From NCBI RefSeq assembly GCF_024399475.1, contig NZ_CP101620.1:1469608-1533607 (forward strand): DNA of 64,000 nt, written 5' to 3'. Positions 1 to 8,228 of the stretch are shown piece after piece (within the stretch, counting starts at the first letter, position 1; the number at the start of each line of letters is the position of its first letter). A program made the translations under genes and the position numbers. Source of the stretch: Allocoprobacillus halotolerans (GTDB lineage: Bacteria > Bacillota_I > Bacilli_A > Erysipelotrichales > Coprobacillaceae). The notes below the pieces were generated by a model. That model did not search any database. It was not told the DNA's origin and saw nothing but the letters and a program-made list of their open reading frames with translations.

Positions 1-187
1 CTTGTATACAAAAGAATATTTATTGGCGTTGGCTTCAATCTTGGTTCCATCAATATACTGAATGGACTTGTCCACATCCATGAGATGACAGATATTTTCA
101 GTCACTTCAAAATAAATCTCATCAATGTCACAGATGAGATAATCATTCAATAGTCTTTCAAATGACATGAAGCTAGGCGTGGTACTA
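1..187 (-). pseudogene. IS1182-type transposase, central fragment
   Basis: Reading leftward this stretch is open and encodes a peptide containing SFERLLNDYLICDIDEIYF and YIDGTKIEANANKYSFVYK, typical of the region before the DDE core of IS1182-family transposases. It runs off the left window edge. Its N-terminal part lies at 1516-1816 on the same strand; the two are separated by the IS3 element at about 188-1514. The transposase is therefore interrupted. Family assignment is from motif recognition. Confidence 0.75.
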
Positions 188-206
188 TGTCAAGATTTCG
201 GACAAC

Positions 207-1061
207 TTAAATTGCAGAATTTGTAATAAAAGTTGTTTGATTTTTGTTAGTCACTGCTAACATATAGTTTTTCTCGTATTCGTTGGGTGACTGATACCCA
301 CAATGTGAATGAATCCTTATTGTATTGTAGAATCCCTCTATGTATTCAAATACAAGTTGATATGCTTCTTCATAATTCATTATCTTATAAAAATTCAACC
401 ACTCCCTTTTGATTAATGCATGAAATGATTCTATACAGGCATTATCCCATGGTGTTCCTTTTCTTGAGTAACTTGTTACAAATCCTTCTGTCATCTCCTG
501 ATATTTAGTTGATGTGAACTGCACGCCCCTGTCACTTTGCACCACTAATGGTTTTTCTACCTTCCTTCTTTCCTTTGCCTTTTCAATACTTTTTAGAACT
601 TCATCTGTTTCCATCGTTTTTGTCAGCACCCATGATATGATTTTTCTTGAGTATAGGTCCATGACGCTTGTCAAATAGACAAAGCCTTCATCAACTGTTC
701 TTATATAAGTTATATCTGTACACCAGGCACAATCAGGTCTTGATGGATTAAAATGTCTATTGAGCAGATTTTTAAGCCTTGAAGAGAAATCCTCACTTAT
801 TGTTGTTTGAACGTATGGCTTTACATATCTAGCCTTCCAGCTGTTTTCTCTCATGATGGAATAAATGTATCTTTGACTGACTTTTTCACCATTTTGATTG
901 AGCATCTCTGTTATTTTTGGTGAGCCATATATTTCATGAGAATTTCTATAAATTTCCTCAACTTTCTTTGTAATTTTTTCTCTTCTTTGTTTTGTATAGC
1001 TTGGCTTTCTATTAATGTAATCATAATAACCTGATTTGCTGACATCTAACTGTTTTAGCAC
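207..1061 (-). CDS. IS3 transposase OrfB (DDE integrase core)
   Basis: The 284-residue frame carries an N-terminal HTH_21-like segment (YIYSIMRENSWKARY) followed by an rve integrase core: D in CAWCTDITYI, D in VVQSDRGVQFTS, and E in DNACIESFHALIKREW, the DDE triad spacing of IS3/IS150 transposases. The open frame extends upstream to about 1131 without a stop. It is probably made as an OrfAB fusion by -1 frameshifting from orfA rather than from its own start. Confidence 0.9.
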   Translation of the reverse strand: MLKQLDVSKSGYYDYINRKPSYTKQRREKITKKVEEIYRNSHEIYGSPKITEMLNQNGEKVSQRYIYSIMRENSWKARYVKPYVQTTISEDFSSRLKNLLNRHFNPSRPDCAWCTDITYIRTVDEGFVYLTSVMDLYSRKIISWVLTKTMETDEVLKSIEKAKERRKVEKPLVVQSDRGVQFTSTKYQEMTEGFVTSYSRKGTPWDNACIESFHALIKREWLNFYKIMNYEEAYQLVFEYIEGFYNTIRIHSHCGYQSPNEYEKNYMLAVTNKNQTTFITNSAI

Positions 1062-1129
1062 ACTGGAAATCGAAATTGTTGAATCTTTCTTTTTTGATTC
1101 TTTAACACTTTCGTAGATGTCCTTTTGGT

Positions 1130-1420
1130 TTATTTTCCCAGTATGCCAATAGCCTTTTTTAGGATTTCTAATGCATCCTTTGTATCTTTAAGTTCTTTTC
1201 TTAATTTGGCTATTTCCTTAGCTTCATCACTTGAATAATTTCCACTTCCTCTTATAATCACTTCATCATTATTTTTCTTGTAACTTTTCATCCATCCACC
1301 AATCGTCGTATCATGAATTCCAAATCTTTTTGATACACTTACATATGATTCATCTGGATGATCTAAACAGTACTGAATCACTCCTTCTCTAAAATCTTTA
1401 TCATAAGTATGTTTTGCCAT
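1130..1420 (-). CDS. IS3 OrfA (helix-turn-helix)
   Basis: A 96-residue protein with an HTH_Tnp_1 domain (FREGVIQYCLDHPDESYVSV then KRFGIHDTTIGGWMKSY) and a C-terminal leucine-zipper-like helix (EIAKLRKELKDTKDALEILK). This is the usual OrfA of IS3 elements, which binds the ends and is fused to OrfB by frameshifting. An AGGAAG ribosome site precedes the ATG. The gene ends in Gly-Lys-stop directly on a slippery heptamer. Confidence 0.9.
   Translation of the reverse strand: MAKHTYDKDFREGVIQYCLDHPDESYVSVSKRFGIHDTTIGGWMKSYKKNNDEVIIRGSGNYSSDEAKEIAKLRKELKDTKDALEILKKAIGILGK
1133..1139 (-). promoter_or_regulatory. Programmed -1 frameshift site GGGAAAA
   Basis: On the minus strand the last sense codons of orfA read CTG GGA AAA TAA. 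The heptamer G GGA AAA fits the X XXY YYZ slippery consensus and is followed at once by the orfA stop. Slipping one base back continues as AAA-ATA-AAC-CAA into the orfB frame without a stop. Confidence 0.8.
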
Positions 1421-1515
1421 ATGTTTCTTCCTCTCATTCTGTTTGTTTTATAATTCATATGACATTGTACCATCAATGATTTTCTCTGTCATTTACCTTG
1501 TACAGTTTTTATTCT

Positions 1516-1816
1516 ACCATCAATACATGAATCTGATGTCATGCCTGCATAGGGATTCCAAATCTCTAAGATGGCATTTTCCAATCATTCTTGCAAGTAA
1601 AACAGCCTTTAGAAGCAAGATGTTATCATATCCCTTTCTCCCTCGACACTCTTTTCTTTTCAGGTATTTATAAAGATTCACTCCTTCCAGTGCCTTTAAG
1701 AAAGAAACAACCTCATCATCAGGATCAATTTTTAATCCCAAATCTAGTGGCAAAGATAACTGAAATGCGTTATAATTGTTATTGTGATTAGATTGTGTAA
1801 ATGTGGTGATTTCCAT
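1516..1816 (-). pseudogene. IS1182-type transposase, N-terminal fragment
   Basis: Encodes MEITTFTQSNHNNNY followed by QLSLPLDLGLKIDPDDEVVS and ARMIGKCHLRDLESLCRHDI, the DUF772-type N-terminus of IS1182 transposases. The frame breaks at the IS3 element and resumes at 1-187. A TATAAT-like box lies about 10 bases upstream of the start. Confidence 0.8.
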
Positions 1817-1829
1817 AATCTAATTATAC

Positions 1830-1875
1830 CAAAAAGGACAATGTAAATCATTAACTGATTTCATTGCCCTTTTTG
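1830..1875 (-). terminator. Terminator-like hairpin
   Basis: Near-perfect inverted repeat (arms 1830-1843 and 1862-1875, one mismatch). On the minus strand the second arm ends in CCTTTTTGG. It lies just beyond the RpiR-type gene and could end its transcription, or it may mark the IS1182 end. Confidence 0.5.
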
Positions 1876-1896
1876 TTTTGACTGCATTTTTAATAT

Positions 1897-2700
1897 TTAT
1901 TTCGTTACAGCCCCTTTTTCTTCTAAGTATAAACCGTAGTAATAAGAAATAATTTCAGCAAAGAAATAAAGTGTTGTACGATTGTCTAATTGCTTTAAAA
2001 CTGTTGATGAGGTTGTTGGGGCAATATTGGAAGGAAGGGTAAAAATCATATCAACTAATTGATTTATTGATGAATCATTATTCATAGTGATAAGAATAGT
2101 TTTTGCTCCGTTTGCCTTAGCCGTTTTTAAAAGTTTGTTATAAGTAATAGACGAAGCAGAAACACTAAAAATAATTAATAAGTATTGTGAATTAATACAA
2201 TTTTCTAAATAGGTAAATTGTACATTATCCGTAATTCCCTCAATAAATTGATTGTGGGAATACAAAGAATATACCAACTGATTGGCACAAAAAGCTGAAT
2301 TACCAATACCGATAGATTTAATATAGGGGTATTGATAGATATAGGCAGCTAATTGTTTAAGTTGTTCATCAAAATTCAATTGACCAATGGCTTGAATTGT
2401 TAAAGCAAATGAAGAAGAAATTTGATGTAAAACAGTTTCATTGTTTACAGTAGTTGGTACTTCCTGCGCATCTCTTTTTAGACTTTCTTCAATAGCGTAT
2501 TTAAATTCACTATAACCACGATAACCTAATTTTTTAGCAAATCTCAACATTGCTGATTTAGATGTATGACAAAGATTTCCAGCTTCAATAATTGAATTTT
2601 CACTAATGATATTTGGATTATCCATAATCTGTGTATAAATACGTTTTTCAGTCGTTGTTAAAGATGTGTAATATATTGATATACGTTCTTTGAGGTTCAT
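1897..2700 (-). CDS. MurR/RpiR-family transcriptional regulator
   Basis: 267 residues. Residues 1-75 form the RpiR HTH_6 domain (LTTTEKRIYTQIMDNPNII, then AGNLCHTSKSAMLRFAKKLG as the recognition helix). From about residue 105 there is a SIS sugar-phosphate-binding fold (IKSIGIGNSAFCANQLVYSL, LLIIFSVSASSI, AKTILITMNNDS). Such regulators sense phosphosugars and usually control a neighbouring sugar or amino-sugar pathway. Here the downstream neighbour is an IS, so the target is not evident. An AAGGAG ribosome site lies upstream. Confidence 0.88.
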   Translation of the reverse strand: MNLKERISIYYTSLTTTEKRIYTQIMDNPNIISENSIIEAGNLCHTSKSAMLRFAKKLGYRGYSEFKYAIEESLKRDAQEVPTTVNNETVLHQISSSFALTIQAIGQLNFDEQLKQLAAYIYQYPYIKSIGIGNSAFCANQLVYSLYSHNQFIEGITDNVQFTYLENCINSQYLLIIFSVSASSITYNKLLKTAKANGAKTILITMNNDSSINQLVDMIFTLPSNIAPTTSSTVLKQLDNRTTLYFFAEIISYYYGLYLEEKGAVTK

Positions 2701-2784
2701 AAATATTCTCCTTTGTGCTTATTTTAGCATAGAGTATATAATATGAAAATATATAAAATTTACAAATAATGCATAATCTAATAT

Positions 2785-2822
2785 AAAAAAGAAGGTACAA
2801 GGGAAGGTACCTTCTCTTTTTG
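2785..2822. terminator. Bidirectional terminator hairpin
   Basis: Arms AGAAGGTAC (2790-2798) and GTACCTTCT (2807-2815), with a run of A before and CTTTTT after, so it can act on either strand. On the minus strand it lies downstream of bioY. Confidence 0.7.
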
Positions 2823-2961
2823 GGGTTTACCAATATTAGGAATATAACTTTGATAACTTACATCTATTTTATAATGGGGAGGAAAAATAGAGGGGAAAGT
2901 GTAAGTTATCTGTATATATGTTTGACTAATATTTGAGTTTTATTCAATTATTTTAAAATTT

Positions 2962-3539
2962 TTATGGTAATACTTTTTCTAGTCTGTTGACTAAAAAAGA
3001 GCAATTCCAATCTTGATTAAATCAGGAATAATGTATGGAATGACACACCATCCTAAAACGATTGATAACTCAACAACACTAACAGTTTGCATATAAACTG
3101 CCATAAACCAAATTGTGCCAAAACCATAACATACAATTAAACCAATAACCATTGACATAGCAAGGACAAATAGACTTCTACCAAAGAATTTTTCAATCAA
3201 CCACATCACTAAAGCAGAAAATAAAAATCCAACAATATAACCACCACTTGTTCCTAAGATAGCACCGATACCACCAGAGAAACCAGCAAAAACAGGAAGT
3301 CCGATTGCTCCAAGTAGGATATAGACTAACACAGCAAGTGTTCCTCTTTTACCACCTAAAAAGCCAATCGTGGTAAAAACAGCCATTGTTTGTAAAGTAA
3401 AAGGAACAGTGGCAGGAATTGCAATCCATGAACAGATTGCTATGAAAGCTGTAAAAATACTAATATATACAATATCGCATGTTTTATTTATTTGAGATAC
3501 TTGTCTTATATTTTCCATAAATATACTATCCTTTTTCAA
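2962..3539 (-). CDS. bioY: BioY biotin transporter S component (apparent frameshift)
   Basis: A BioY-family integral membrane protein of six predicted helices. It has the family features PATVPFTLQTMAVF near residue 42, LLGAIGLPVFAGFSGG and GTSGGYIVGFLFSAL. BioY binds biotin and works alone or with ECF energizing subunits. The frame stops at 2991, ten residues short of the usual C-terminus. Adding one T to the T6 run (plus-strand A6 at 2993-2998) restores the expected ending VNRLEKVLP and stop at 2962. A TTGACA-17-TATTCT promoter precedes the gene. The break is probably a homopolymer artefact. Confidence 0.85.
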
Positions 3540-3606
3540 ATTCGGGTTTAAGAATAACAGAGTTTATTATTATTGTCAAGTTATTTATAGTTTTAATTTT
3601 ACAATA

Positions 3607-3632
3607 AAAGAAGATTCATTAGAATCTTCTTT
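3607..3632. terminator. Hairpin between bioY and dusB
   Basis: Perfect 11-bp arms AAAGAAGATTC and GAATCTTCTTT around a four-base loop. It lies between two divergent genes, so it may be a leader or attenuator structure rather than a terminator. Confidence 0.4.
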
Positions 3633-3779
3633 GAACAATGTATTTTGAATGGGAGAGGGAAAATTTTACATTGTGACTAGGAAATTATTTTCTATATCGC
3701 CTCCTATGTTTTATACTATATCAAGTATTTATCTTTGTATTTTCAAGAAAGTATGTTATATTGTGTTATGGTGAAAAAT

Positions 3780-4775
3780 ATGAAAATTGGAAATATAGAA
3801 ATTAAAAACAGAATTATTATGGCGCCAATGGCGGGGATTACAAATGTCGCCTTTAGAAAAATTATTAAGGAGTTTGGTGCAGGACTTGTTGTCAGTGAAA
3901 TGGTGAGTGATAAAGCATTATGTTATGGCAATGTCAAGACTATTGATATGTTGACAGTTGATGAAGATGAACATCCAATGAGTATTCAAATCTTTGGTGG
4001 AGATGTTGATTCAATGGTCAAGGCAGCCAAGTTTGTAGATGAACATTCAAATTGTGATATTATTGATATTAATATGGGATGTCCAGTTCAAAAAGTATTA
4101 AAAGCTCATGCTGGAAGTTATTTATTACAATATCCTGATTTGGTATATGATATTGTGAAAAATGTAGTTGCAGCAGTGAGTAAACCCGTGACAGTCAAGA
4201 TTCGTATTGGGTATGATTTTGATTCGATTAATTGTGTCGAAATTGCAAAGTTAATTGAAAAAGCAGGAGCAAGTGCTATTGCTGTACATGGGAGAACACG
4301 TTCGCAAATGTATGAAGGTCATGCCAGTTGGGATTATATCAGACAAGTTAAAGAAGCTGTTTCTATTCCAGTCATTGGTAATGGAGATGTTAAAACGGCT
4401 GAAGATGCTAAACGTATGTTGGATGAAACTGGTTGTGACGCAGTTATGGTTGGTAGAGCAGCATTAGGAAATCCTTGGGTTATCCAACAAATGGTGCAAT
4501 ATGTTGAACATGGTATACTTTTAGATGAACCAACAGTGGATGAAAAATTAGATCAATGTTTAGCTCATGCTAAAAGATTAATAAATGTTGAAGGCGAAAA
4601 AAATGCGATGCGACAAATGCGTGGTCATGCTCCTTGGTATATGAAAGGTTTAAAATCAGCGAGTGCTATTAAAAATCATCTATCCAAAGTCAATGCTTAT
4701 CAGGAATTAGAAGAAATTATTGAGAATTATCGTTATTATTTACATACAGGTGATAAAACAGTTTTTGAAAAATAA
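3780..4775 (+). CDS. dusB: tRNA-dihydrouridine synthase
   Basis: An FMN-dependent TIM-barrel enzyme that reduces uridine to dihydrouridine in tRNA D-loops. It contains the N-terminal [17 protein letters not shown], the catalytic-cysteine motif [50 protein letters not shown] and [12 protein letters not shown], all characteristic of DusB. I prefer the start at 3780 ([10 protein letters not shown]), which matches the family N-terminus and has GGTGA just upstream; an in-frame ATG at 3768 would add four residues. The region after the catalytic Cys ([13 protein letters not shown]) departs from the usual NGAGSALM pattern. It ends in a strong terminator. Confidence 0.95.
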   Translation: MKIGNIEIKNRIIMAPMAGITNVAFRKIIKEFGAGLVVSEMVSDKALCYGNVKTIDMLTVDEDEHPMSIQIFGGDVDSMVKAAKFVDEHSNCDIIDINMGCPVQKVLKAHAGSYLLQYPDLVYDIVKNVVAAVSKPVTVKIRIGYDFDSINCVEIAKLIEKAGASAIAVHGRTRSQMYEGHASWDYIRQVKEAVSIPVIGNGDVKTAEDAKRMLDETGCDAVMVGRAALGNPWVIQQMVQYVEHGILLDEPTVDEKLDQCLAHAKRLINVEGEKNAMRQMRGHAPWYMKGLKSASAIKNHLSKVNAYQELEEIIENYRYYLHTGDKTVFEK

Positions 4776-4847
4776 GAAAGGAAAACAAGAACTTATTTAA
4801 TGAATTAAAGATAAAGAAGATTATATATCAGTTTTGTTTATAAACAT

Positions 4848-4879
4848 AAAAGAGAAATGCACAAACATTTCTCTTTTTA
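4848..4879 (+). terminator. Rho-independent terminator after dusB
   Basis: Perfect 12-bp arms AAAAGAGAAATG and CATTTCTCTTTT with a six-base loop and trailing T residues. Confidence 0.85.
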
Positions 4880-4884
4880 TGATT

Positions 4885-5463
4885 AAATGCAGGATATATT
4901 GTTAATTCACAATATATTTATCCCATCATTCAAAATGAATCTATCGCTTTTTATCATATAGATGGAACATCATCATGGCATGTATCAATAATTCAATATC
5001 TTTAAAATATATATAAGTTATACCAAACAACTAAAGATGCATTGAATATATACATTGATCTATTACAAATATGGTCATTATTGTTTAAAAATTATTTTCA
5101 AACTTTCCATCACAAATACAAAGTTATGAATTAATGAGAATGAAAAAAATTATTACATATGTCAATGTTTATTATCAAGATAAAATCATATTAGATCAAA
5201 TTGCTGATGAAGTGGGATTACCACCACATTATTTATGTCGTCATTTTAAACAACAAATGGACTGTACGTCGTTTAAATATATCTTAGATTTTAGATTACG
5301 CAAAAGTATAGAACTTTTAGAAAAAGATATTTCTATTACAGATATTTCTTATATGTGTGGATTTGGAGATGTTCATTTTTTTACAAAAAAGTTTAAAGAG
5401 AAAATGAATGTAACACCTTATGTTTATAAGAAGAATTTAAAAGAAAAGGATGTTCATATATGA
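4885..5463 (+). pseudogene. AraC-family regulator, decayed
   Basis: The C-terminal 109 residues (from 5134) are an intact AraC double HTH: ILDQIADEVGLPPHYLCRHF and DISITDISYMCGFGDVHFF. Upstream, the same gene is recognisable as NESIAFYHIDGTSSWHVSII and then YIDLLQIWSLLFKNYFQTF, but it is split by an in-frame TAA near 4997 and a one-base shift near 5110, and the beginning of the sensor domain is missing next to the dusB terminator. The N-terminal truncation suggests real decay. The HTH part could still be translated from the ATG at 5134, but no ribosome site is obvious. Confidence 0.75.
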
Positions 5464-5500
5464 TATAATAAAGGAAATTATTTTAACTATTGGAGGAATT

Positions 5501-5683
5501 ATGATGTCAAAAGCAAAGTTATATAAAGTATTTTTATTGGTGCATATTGTATTAGCAATCTTAACTATTGGTGTTTTATATATCACTTGGGATGAATCAA
5601 TTAATTATGGATTGTGGATTGTTTTGTTAGGAAATATTATTTATGGAATTTATAATTTTTATAAGTATAAACAATTGAAATAA
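5501..5683 (+). CDS. Small two-helix membrane protein
   Basis: About 60 residues starting MMSKAKLYKV, after a good TTGGAGG ribosome site. Two hydrophobic helices (VFLLVHIVLAILTIGVLYIT and LWIVLLGNIIYGIYNFY) end in a basic tail. I do not recognise a family; a small inner-membrane protein is all that can be said. Confidence 0.6.
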   Translation: MMSKAKLYKVFLLVHIVLAILTIGVLYITWDESINYGLWIVLLGNIIYGIYNFYKYKQLK

Positions 5684-5767
5684 GATGTATTTTATTGATT
5701 CAATAAATAGCTTTTGTTAAAATGAATAACGATGAAAGGTGTATAGATAAAATGGTTTTATTATAGA

Positions 5768-5795
5768 TTGTAAAATATCCTGCATTTGATATAAT
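5768..5795 (+). promoter_or_regulatory. Promoter of the type I toxin mRNA
   Basis: TTGTAA (5768-5773), a 16-base spacer, and consensus TATAAT (5790-5795), about 40 bases upstream of the toxin start. Confidence 0.65.
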
Positions 5796-5810
5796 ATGAC
5801 TGTTATCGTT

Positions 5811-5830
5811 CCTCCTTTGAAAAGGGGGTG
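5811..5830 (+). promoter_or_regulatory. Shine-Dalgarno-sequestering hairpin
   Basis: CCTCCTTT (5811-5818) can pair with AAAGGGGG, which holds the toxin ribosome site. Built-in sequestration of the ribosome site is typical of type I toxin messages. Confidence 0.55.
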
Positions 5831-5836
5831 ATACAA

Positions 5837-5923
5837 TGTTGTTTAACTTAGTTTTATCTGTCGTGGCAGGTATAATTGCATATTATATTTGTAAATGGAT
5901 AGACAGAAATATAAAGCGATAAC
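5837..5923 (+). CDS. Fst-like type I toxin peptide
   Basis: A 28-codon peptide, MLFNLVLSVVAGIIAYYICK then WIDRNIKR: one hydrophobic helix followed by a charged tail, the build of Fst/Ldr-type membrane toxins. It follows a very strong AGGGGGTGATACA ribosome site that can be masked in a hairpin. The gene ends before a bidirectional terminator toward which an opposing promoter also points, and a direct repeat sits at both ends, as in the par locus of enterococcal plasmids. My coordinates may be off by one base. The toxin role is inferred from layout and peptide build. Confidence 0.6.
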
Positions 5924-5952
5924 TATCCTAGTGTTAAGTTCACTATAAAAAC

Positions 5953-6014
5953 TAGAAAAGGTAAGGAGTAGCGTTCCTTACCTTTTTGCATTGATACAAT
6001 GCTATTTAACTTAC
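5953..6014 (-). ncRNA. Candidate antisense antitoxin RNA
   Basis: A promoter pointing left (6021-6049) would start an RNA near 6014. It passes through a copy of the direct repeat (TGATACAATGCTATTTAACT, 5992-6011) that also overlaps the toxin start (TGATACAATGTTGTTTAACT, from 5830), then ends in the shared terminator at 5956-5987. This matches the RNA II design of par/Fst systems, where repeats pair with the toxin message. Inferred from sequence layout only. Confidence 0.55.
5956..5987. terminator. Bidirectional terminator of the toxin locus
   Basis: Stem AAAAGGTAAGGA against TCCTTACCTTTT around a short loop, with A residues before and T residues after. It can end both the toxin mRNA and the opposing antisense RNA. 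Confidence 0.8.
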
Positions 6015-6019
6015 GAGTC

Positions 6020-6111
6020 AATTATAACATTAGCCTGACTCTATTTCAAGTATATAACAAATGAATCATATTTATACTCTGATTCAAATATGATAATGTC
6101 TTAATGTATCC
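6020..6111. repeat. 92-bp direct repeat, left copy (IS1634-type target duplication)
   Basis: Identical to 6623-6714 as far as I can align by eye, and abuts the left end of the IS1634-type remnant. It carries the antisense promoter, a copy of the IS1202-group target site, and about 31-34 bases that are the left end of the IS1202-group element. Confidence 0.85.
6021..6049 (-). promoter_or_regulatory. Promoter of the antisense RNA
   Basis: On the minus strand: TTGAAA (6049-6044), a 17-base spacer, TATAAT (6026-6021). It points left toward the toxin terminator. Because it lies inside the 92-bp duplication, a second copy is present at 6624-6652. Confidence 0.65.
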
Positions 6112-6622
6112 CCGTCTTTAGAAGTTCTCACTATATTTTTTAGGAATACCTTTTTATATAATATCAAATTATGCTGATTTTATCAGTTTTTTTCTTTCTT
6201 CTCTATTTTTTTGTTTATTTTTTTGCATTGTATTTTATATAGTGATACTAGTGATATATACTCTGGAGATGCATTATGGCTTATTTTCTTAAAAAAACCA
6301 TAATAAAGAGCATACTTATTCATCAATCATTGAAAGTGATTATTCCCCTCAAAAACGTTGTGGTGCACATCATACTTTTAAATCTCTTACTTCTGTTGAA
6401 TCTTGGAAAGCCAATATATTAACGTCTAGACATCAAGTCAATTCATCAAAGATTTTTGAGAAGATGGCAAAATTATCATTAGCAAATTATTACCTGATAG
6501 AAAGATAAATAAGTCAAATATTCAATTATAAAATATAAAAGCCAGTAGAAATCATTTAAAAGATAAACACTTTCTTTTAATAAAACTCTCACTATATTTT
6601 AATGTTGGATACCAAAGTCAGG
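6112..6622 (+). mobile_element. IS1634-type element, internally deleted remnant
   Basis: The left end (CCGTCTTTAGAAGTTCTCAC) and right end (GTTGGATACCAAAGTCAGG) match the ends of the larger copy at 48634-54104. Inside, only the transposase start (MAYFLKK at 6276, then broken SIIESDYSPQKRCGAHHTFK) and its last codons (LANYYLIER) remain. The middle of the gene is gone. The remnant still sits between perfect 92-bp direct repeats. Confidence 0.85.
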
Positions 6623-6714
6623 AATTATAACATTAGCCTGACTCTATTTCAAGTATATAACAAATGAATCATATTTATACTCTGATTCAAATATGATAAT
6701 GTCTTAATGTATCC
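6623..6714. repeat. 92-bp direct repeat, right copy
   Basis: Right-hand partner of 6020-6111, starting directly after the remnant's CCAAAGTCAGG end. Its last bases continue uninterrupted into the IS1202-group element. Confidence 0.85.
6654..6680. repeat. About 27-bp target duplication of the IS1202-group element, left
   Basis: TATATAACAAATGAATCATA plus TTTATA(C). The same sequence is found at 8229-8255 on the other side of the element. A third copy at 6054-6080 comes from the later 92-bp duplication. A duplication of this size is what IS1202 is known to make. Confidence 0.75.
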
Positions 6715-6719
6715 AAGTT

Positions 6720-6747
6720 GAATATGTCCTGCTAGCAGGACATATTC
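6720..6747. repeat. 28-bp perfect palindrome upstream of transposase
   Basis: Arms GAATATGTCCTGCT and AGCAGGACATATTC with no loop, lying about 50 bases before the transposase start. It may be a transposase or repressor binding site. An ATGTCC motif also occurs near the right end. Confidence 0.6.
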
Positions 6748-6795
6748 AAAAATTCATGTTATTATATAATCTCACTTTTGTTGGGAGGTTATTCT

Positions 6796-8194
6796 ATGAG
6801 AAAGGTTGTTTTAAGAATGAATGAAGAAAATAAATATCTGACTATTAAAAAACTTGTTGAAACTAATGGTAATAAAAAGCGTGCTGCTGTTAAACTTAAC
6901 TGCTCTGTCAGAACCATTAATAGATTGATCATTAAATATAAAACTTATGGAAAAGCTGGTTTCGTTCATGGCAATAGAGGTAGAGCTCCTGCTACTACCA
7001 TCCCTCTTGATATTAAAAATCAGATCATTAAATTATATGTCGATTATTACTCTAATGCCAATTTTACTCATTTCTGTGAAATCGTTCATGATGATCTTAA
7101 TGTCAAAATCAGTGATACTACCTTGAATAAATGGCTTAGAGAGGAAAATATTATTTCTCCTAAAGCTACCAAAAAAACTAGAAAAATCCTTAAAAATCAG
7201 CTGAAGGCTCAATTGAATAATACTTCTTCTAAAAAAATTCAAAATCAAATCAAAGAAGTCATTGCCTCTGTTGATGAAAATGATGCTCATCCTAGAAGAC
7301 CTAGATGTAAATATAAGGGTGAGATGATTCAAATGGATGCATCCAGCTATGAGTGGATTCCTGGTCAAATTTGGCATCTTCACCTTGCTGTCGATGATGC
7401 TACCGGTGAGGTGGTTGGGGCTTGTTTTGATCATCAGGAAACATTAAATGGCTATTATCATGTCTTTTATCAAATTCTCACTAACTATGGAATCCCTGCC
7501 ATGTTCTATACTGATCGCCGCACTGTGTTTGAATATAAAAGAAAAAACAACGCCTTTGATGACGAAGACACCTTTACACAGTTTTCCTATGCCTGTCATA
7601 ATCTTGGCGTTGATATTAAAACAACGAGCATCGCTCAAGCCAAAGGCAGAATCGAACGATTGAATCAGACCTTTCAATCAAGATTGCCTGTCGAGCTTAA
7701 ACGTGCTCATATCAAAGATATAGAGTCAGCCAATGAATTTTTAAACTCATACCTAAAAAATTCAATGACAGATTTGCTCTACACCTCAATAGTACCAAAT
7801 CGGTCTTTGAAATGCAACCATCATTGGAGAAGATTAATCATACATTGGCGGTTCTTTCACCAAGAAAGATAGATGCAGGACACAGTATCAAATTCAAAAA
7901 TAAGATATACATACCGGTGACATCAAACGGGACCCCATGCTATATGAAAAATAAGATGGATTGTATGGTCATAGAATCATTTGATGGAGGATTATATGTG
8001 AATATTCTTGATCAAATTTACCTGATGCAGGAAGTTCCGAAACACAGTCCATATTCTAAAGAATTTGATGAAGAAATAAAGCCAAAGAAAGAAAAAATAA
8101 ATATATTCCACCAATGAGTCATCCATGGAAACAAGATTCTTATTTAAGGTATCTTGCAAAGCAAAAGCACCGAAATTGCGGTGTTAATGTTTAA
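6796..8194 (+). CDS. IS1202-group transposase (two apparent frameshifts)
   Basis: Starts MRKVVLRMNEENKYLTIKKL after a GGGAGG ribosome site. An HTH domain (KRAAVKLNCSVRTINRLIIK and HGNRGRAPATT) is followed by an rve-like DDE core: D in EMIQMDASSYEWIPG, D in AMFYTDRRTVFEY, E in AKGRIERLNQTFQSR. This matches ISNCY/IS1202 transposases. The frame breaks at A6 runs 7755-7760 and 8092-8097; adding one A to each gives a single open frame ending HPWKQDSYLRYLAKQKHRN plus CGVNV at 8194. Both breaks look like homopolymer errors. Confidence 0.85.
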
Positions 8195-8228
8195 AAATTT
8201 TTAGGACATTTTCAAAATTGCTTGACAG

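Larger units (their letters stand above)
188..1514 (-). mobile_element. IS3-family insertion sequence (IS150-like)
   Basis: Contains the two overlapping reading frames of an IS3 element (orfA 1130-1420, orfB 207-1061) on the minus strand and sits inside an IS1182-type transposase gene. The ends are approximate: TGTCAAG-like sequence near 188 and its weak inverted partner TGTACAAGG near 1510 (minus strand). I could not identify a clean target duplication. Confidence 0.7.
6681..8228 (+). mobile_element. IS1202-group (ISNCY) insertion sequence
   Basis: About 1.55 kb, bounded by imperfect inverted ends (left CTGATTCAAATATGATAATG; right, on the minus strand, CTGTCAAGCAATTTTGAAAA; both lead into ATGTC) and by about 27-bp direct repeats. 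It contains one transposase gene. Its left 31-34 bases are also present at the end of the 92-bp duplication, so this element arrived before the IS1634-type one. Confidence 0.75.

Noticed and set aside
1443-1816. Plus-strand open frames over the IS1182 transposase
   Set aside because: They are the reverse of a recognisable transposase and have no family features.
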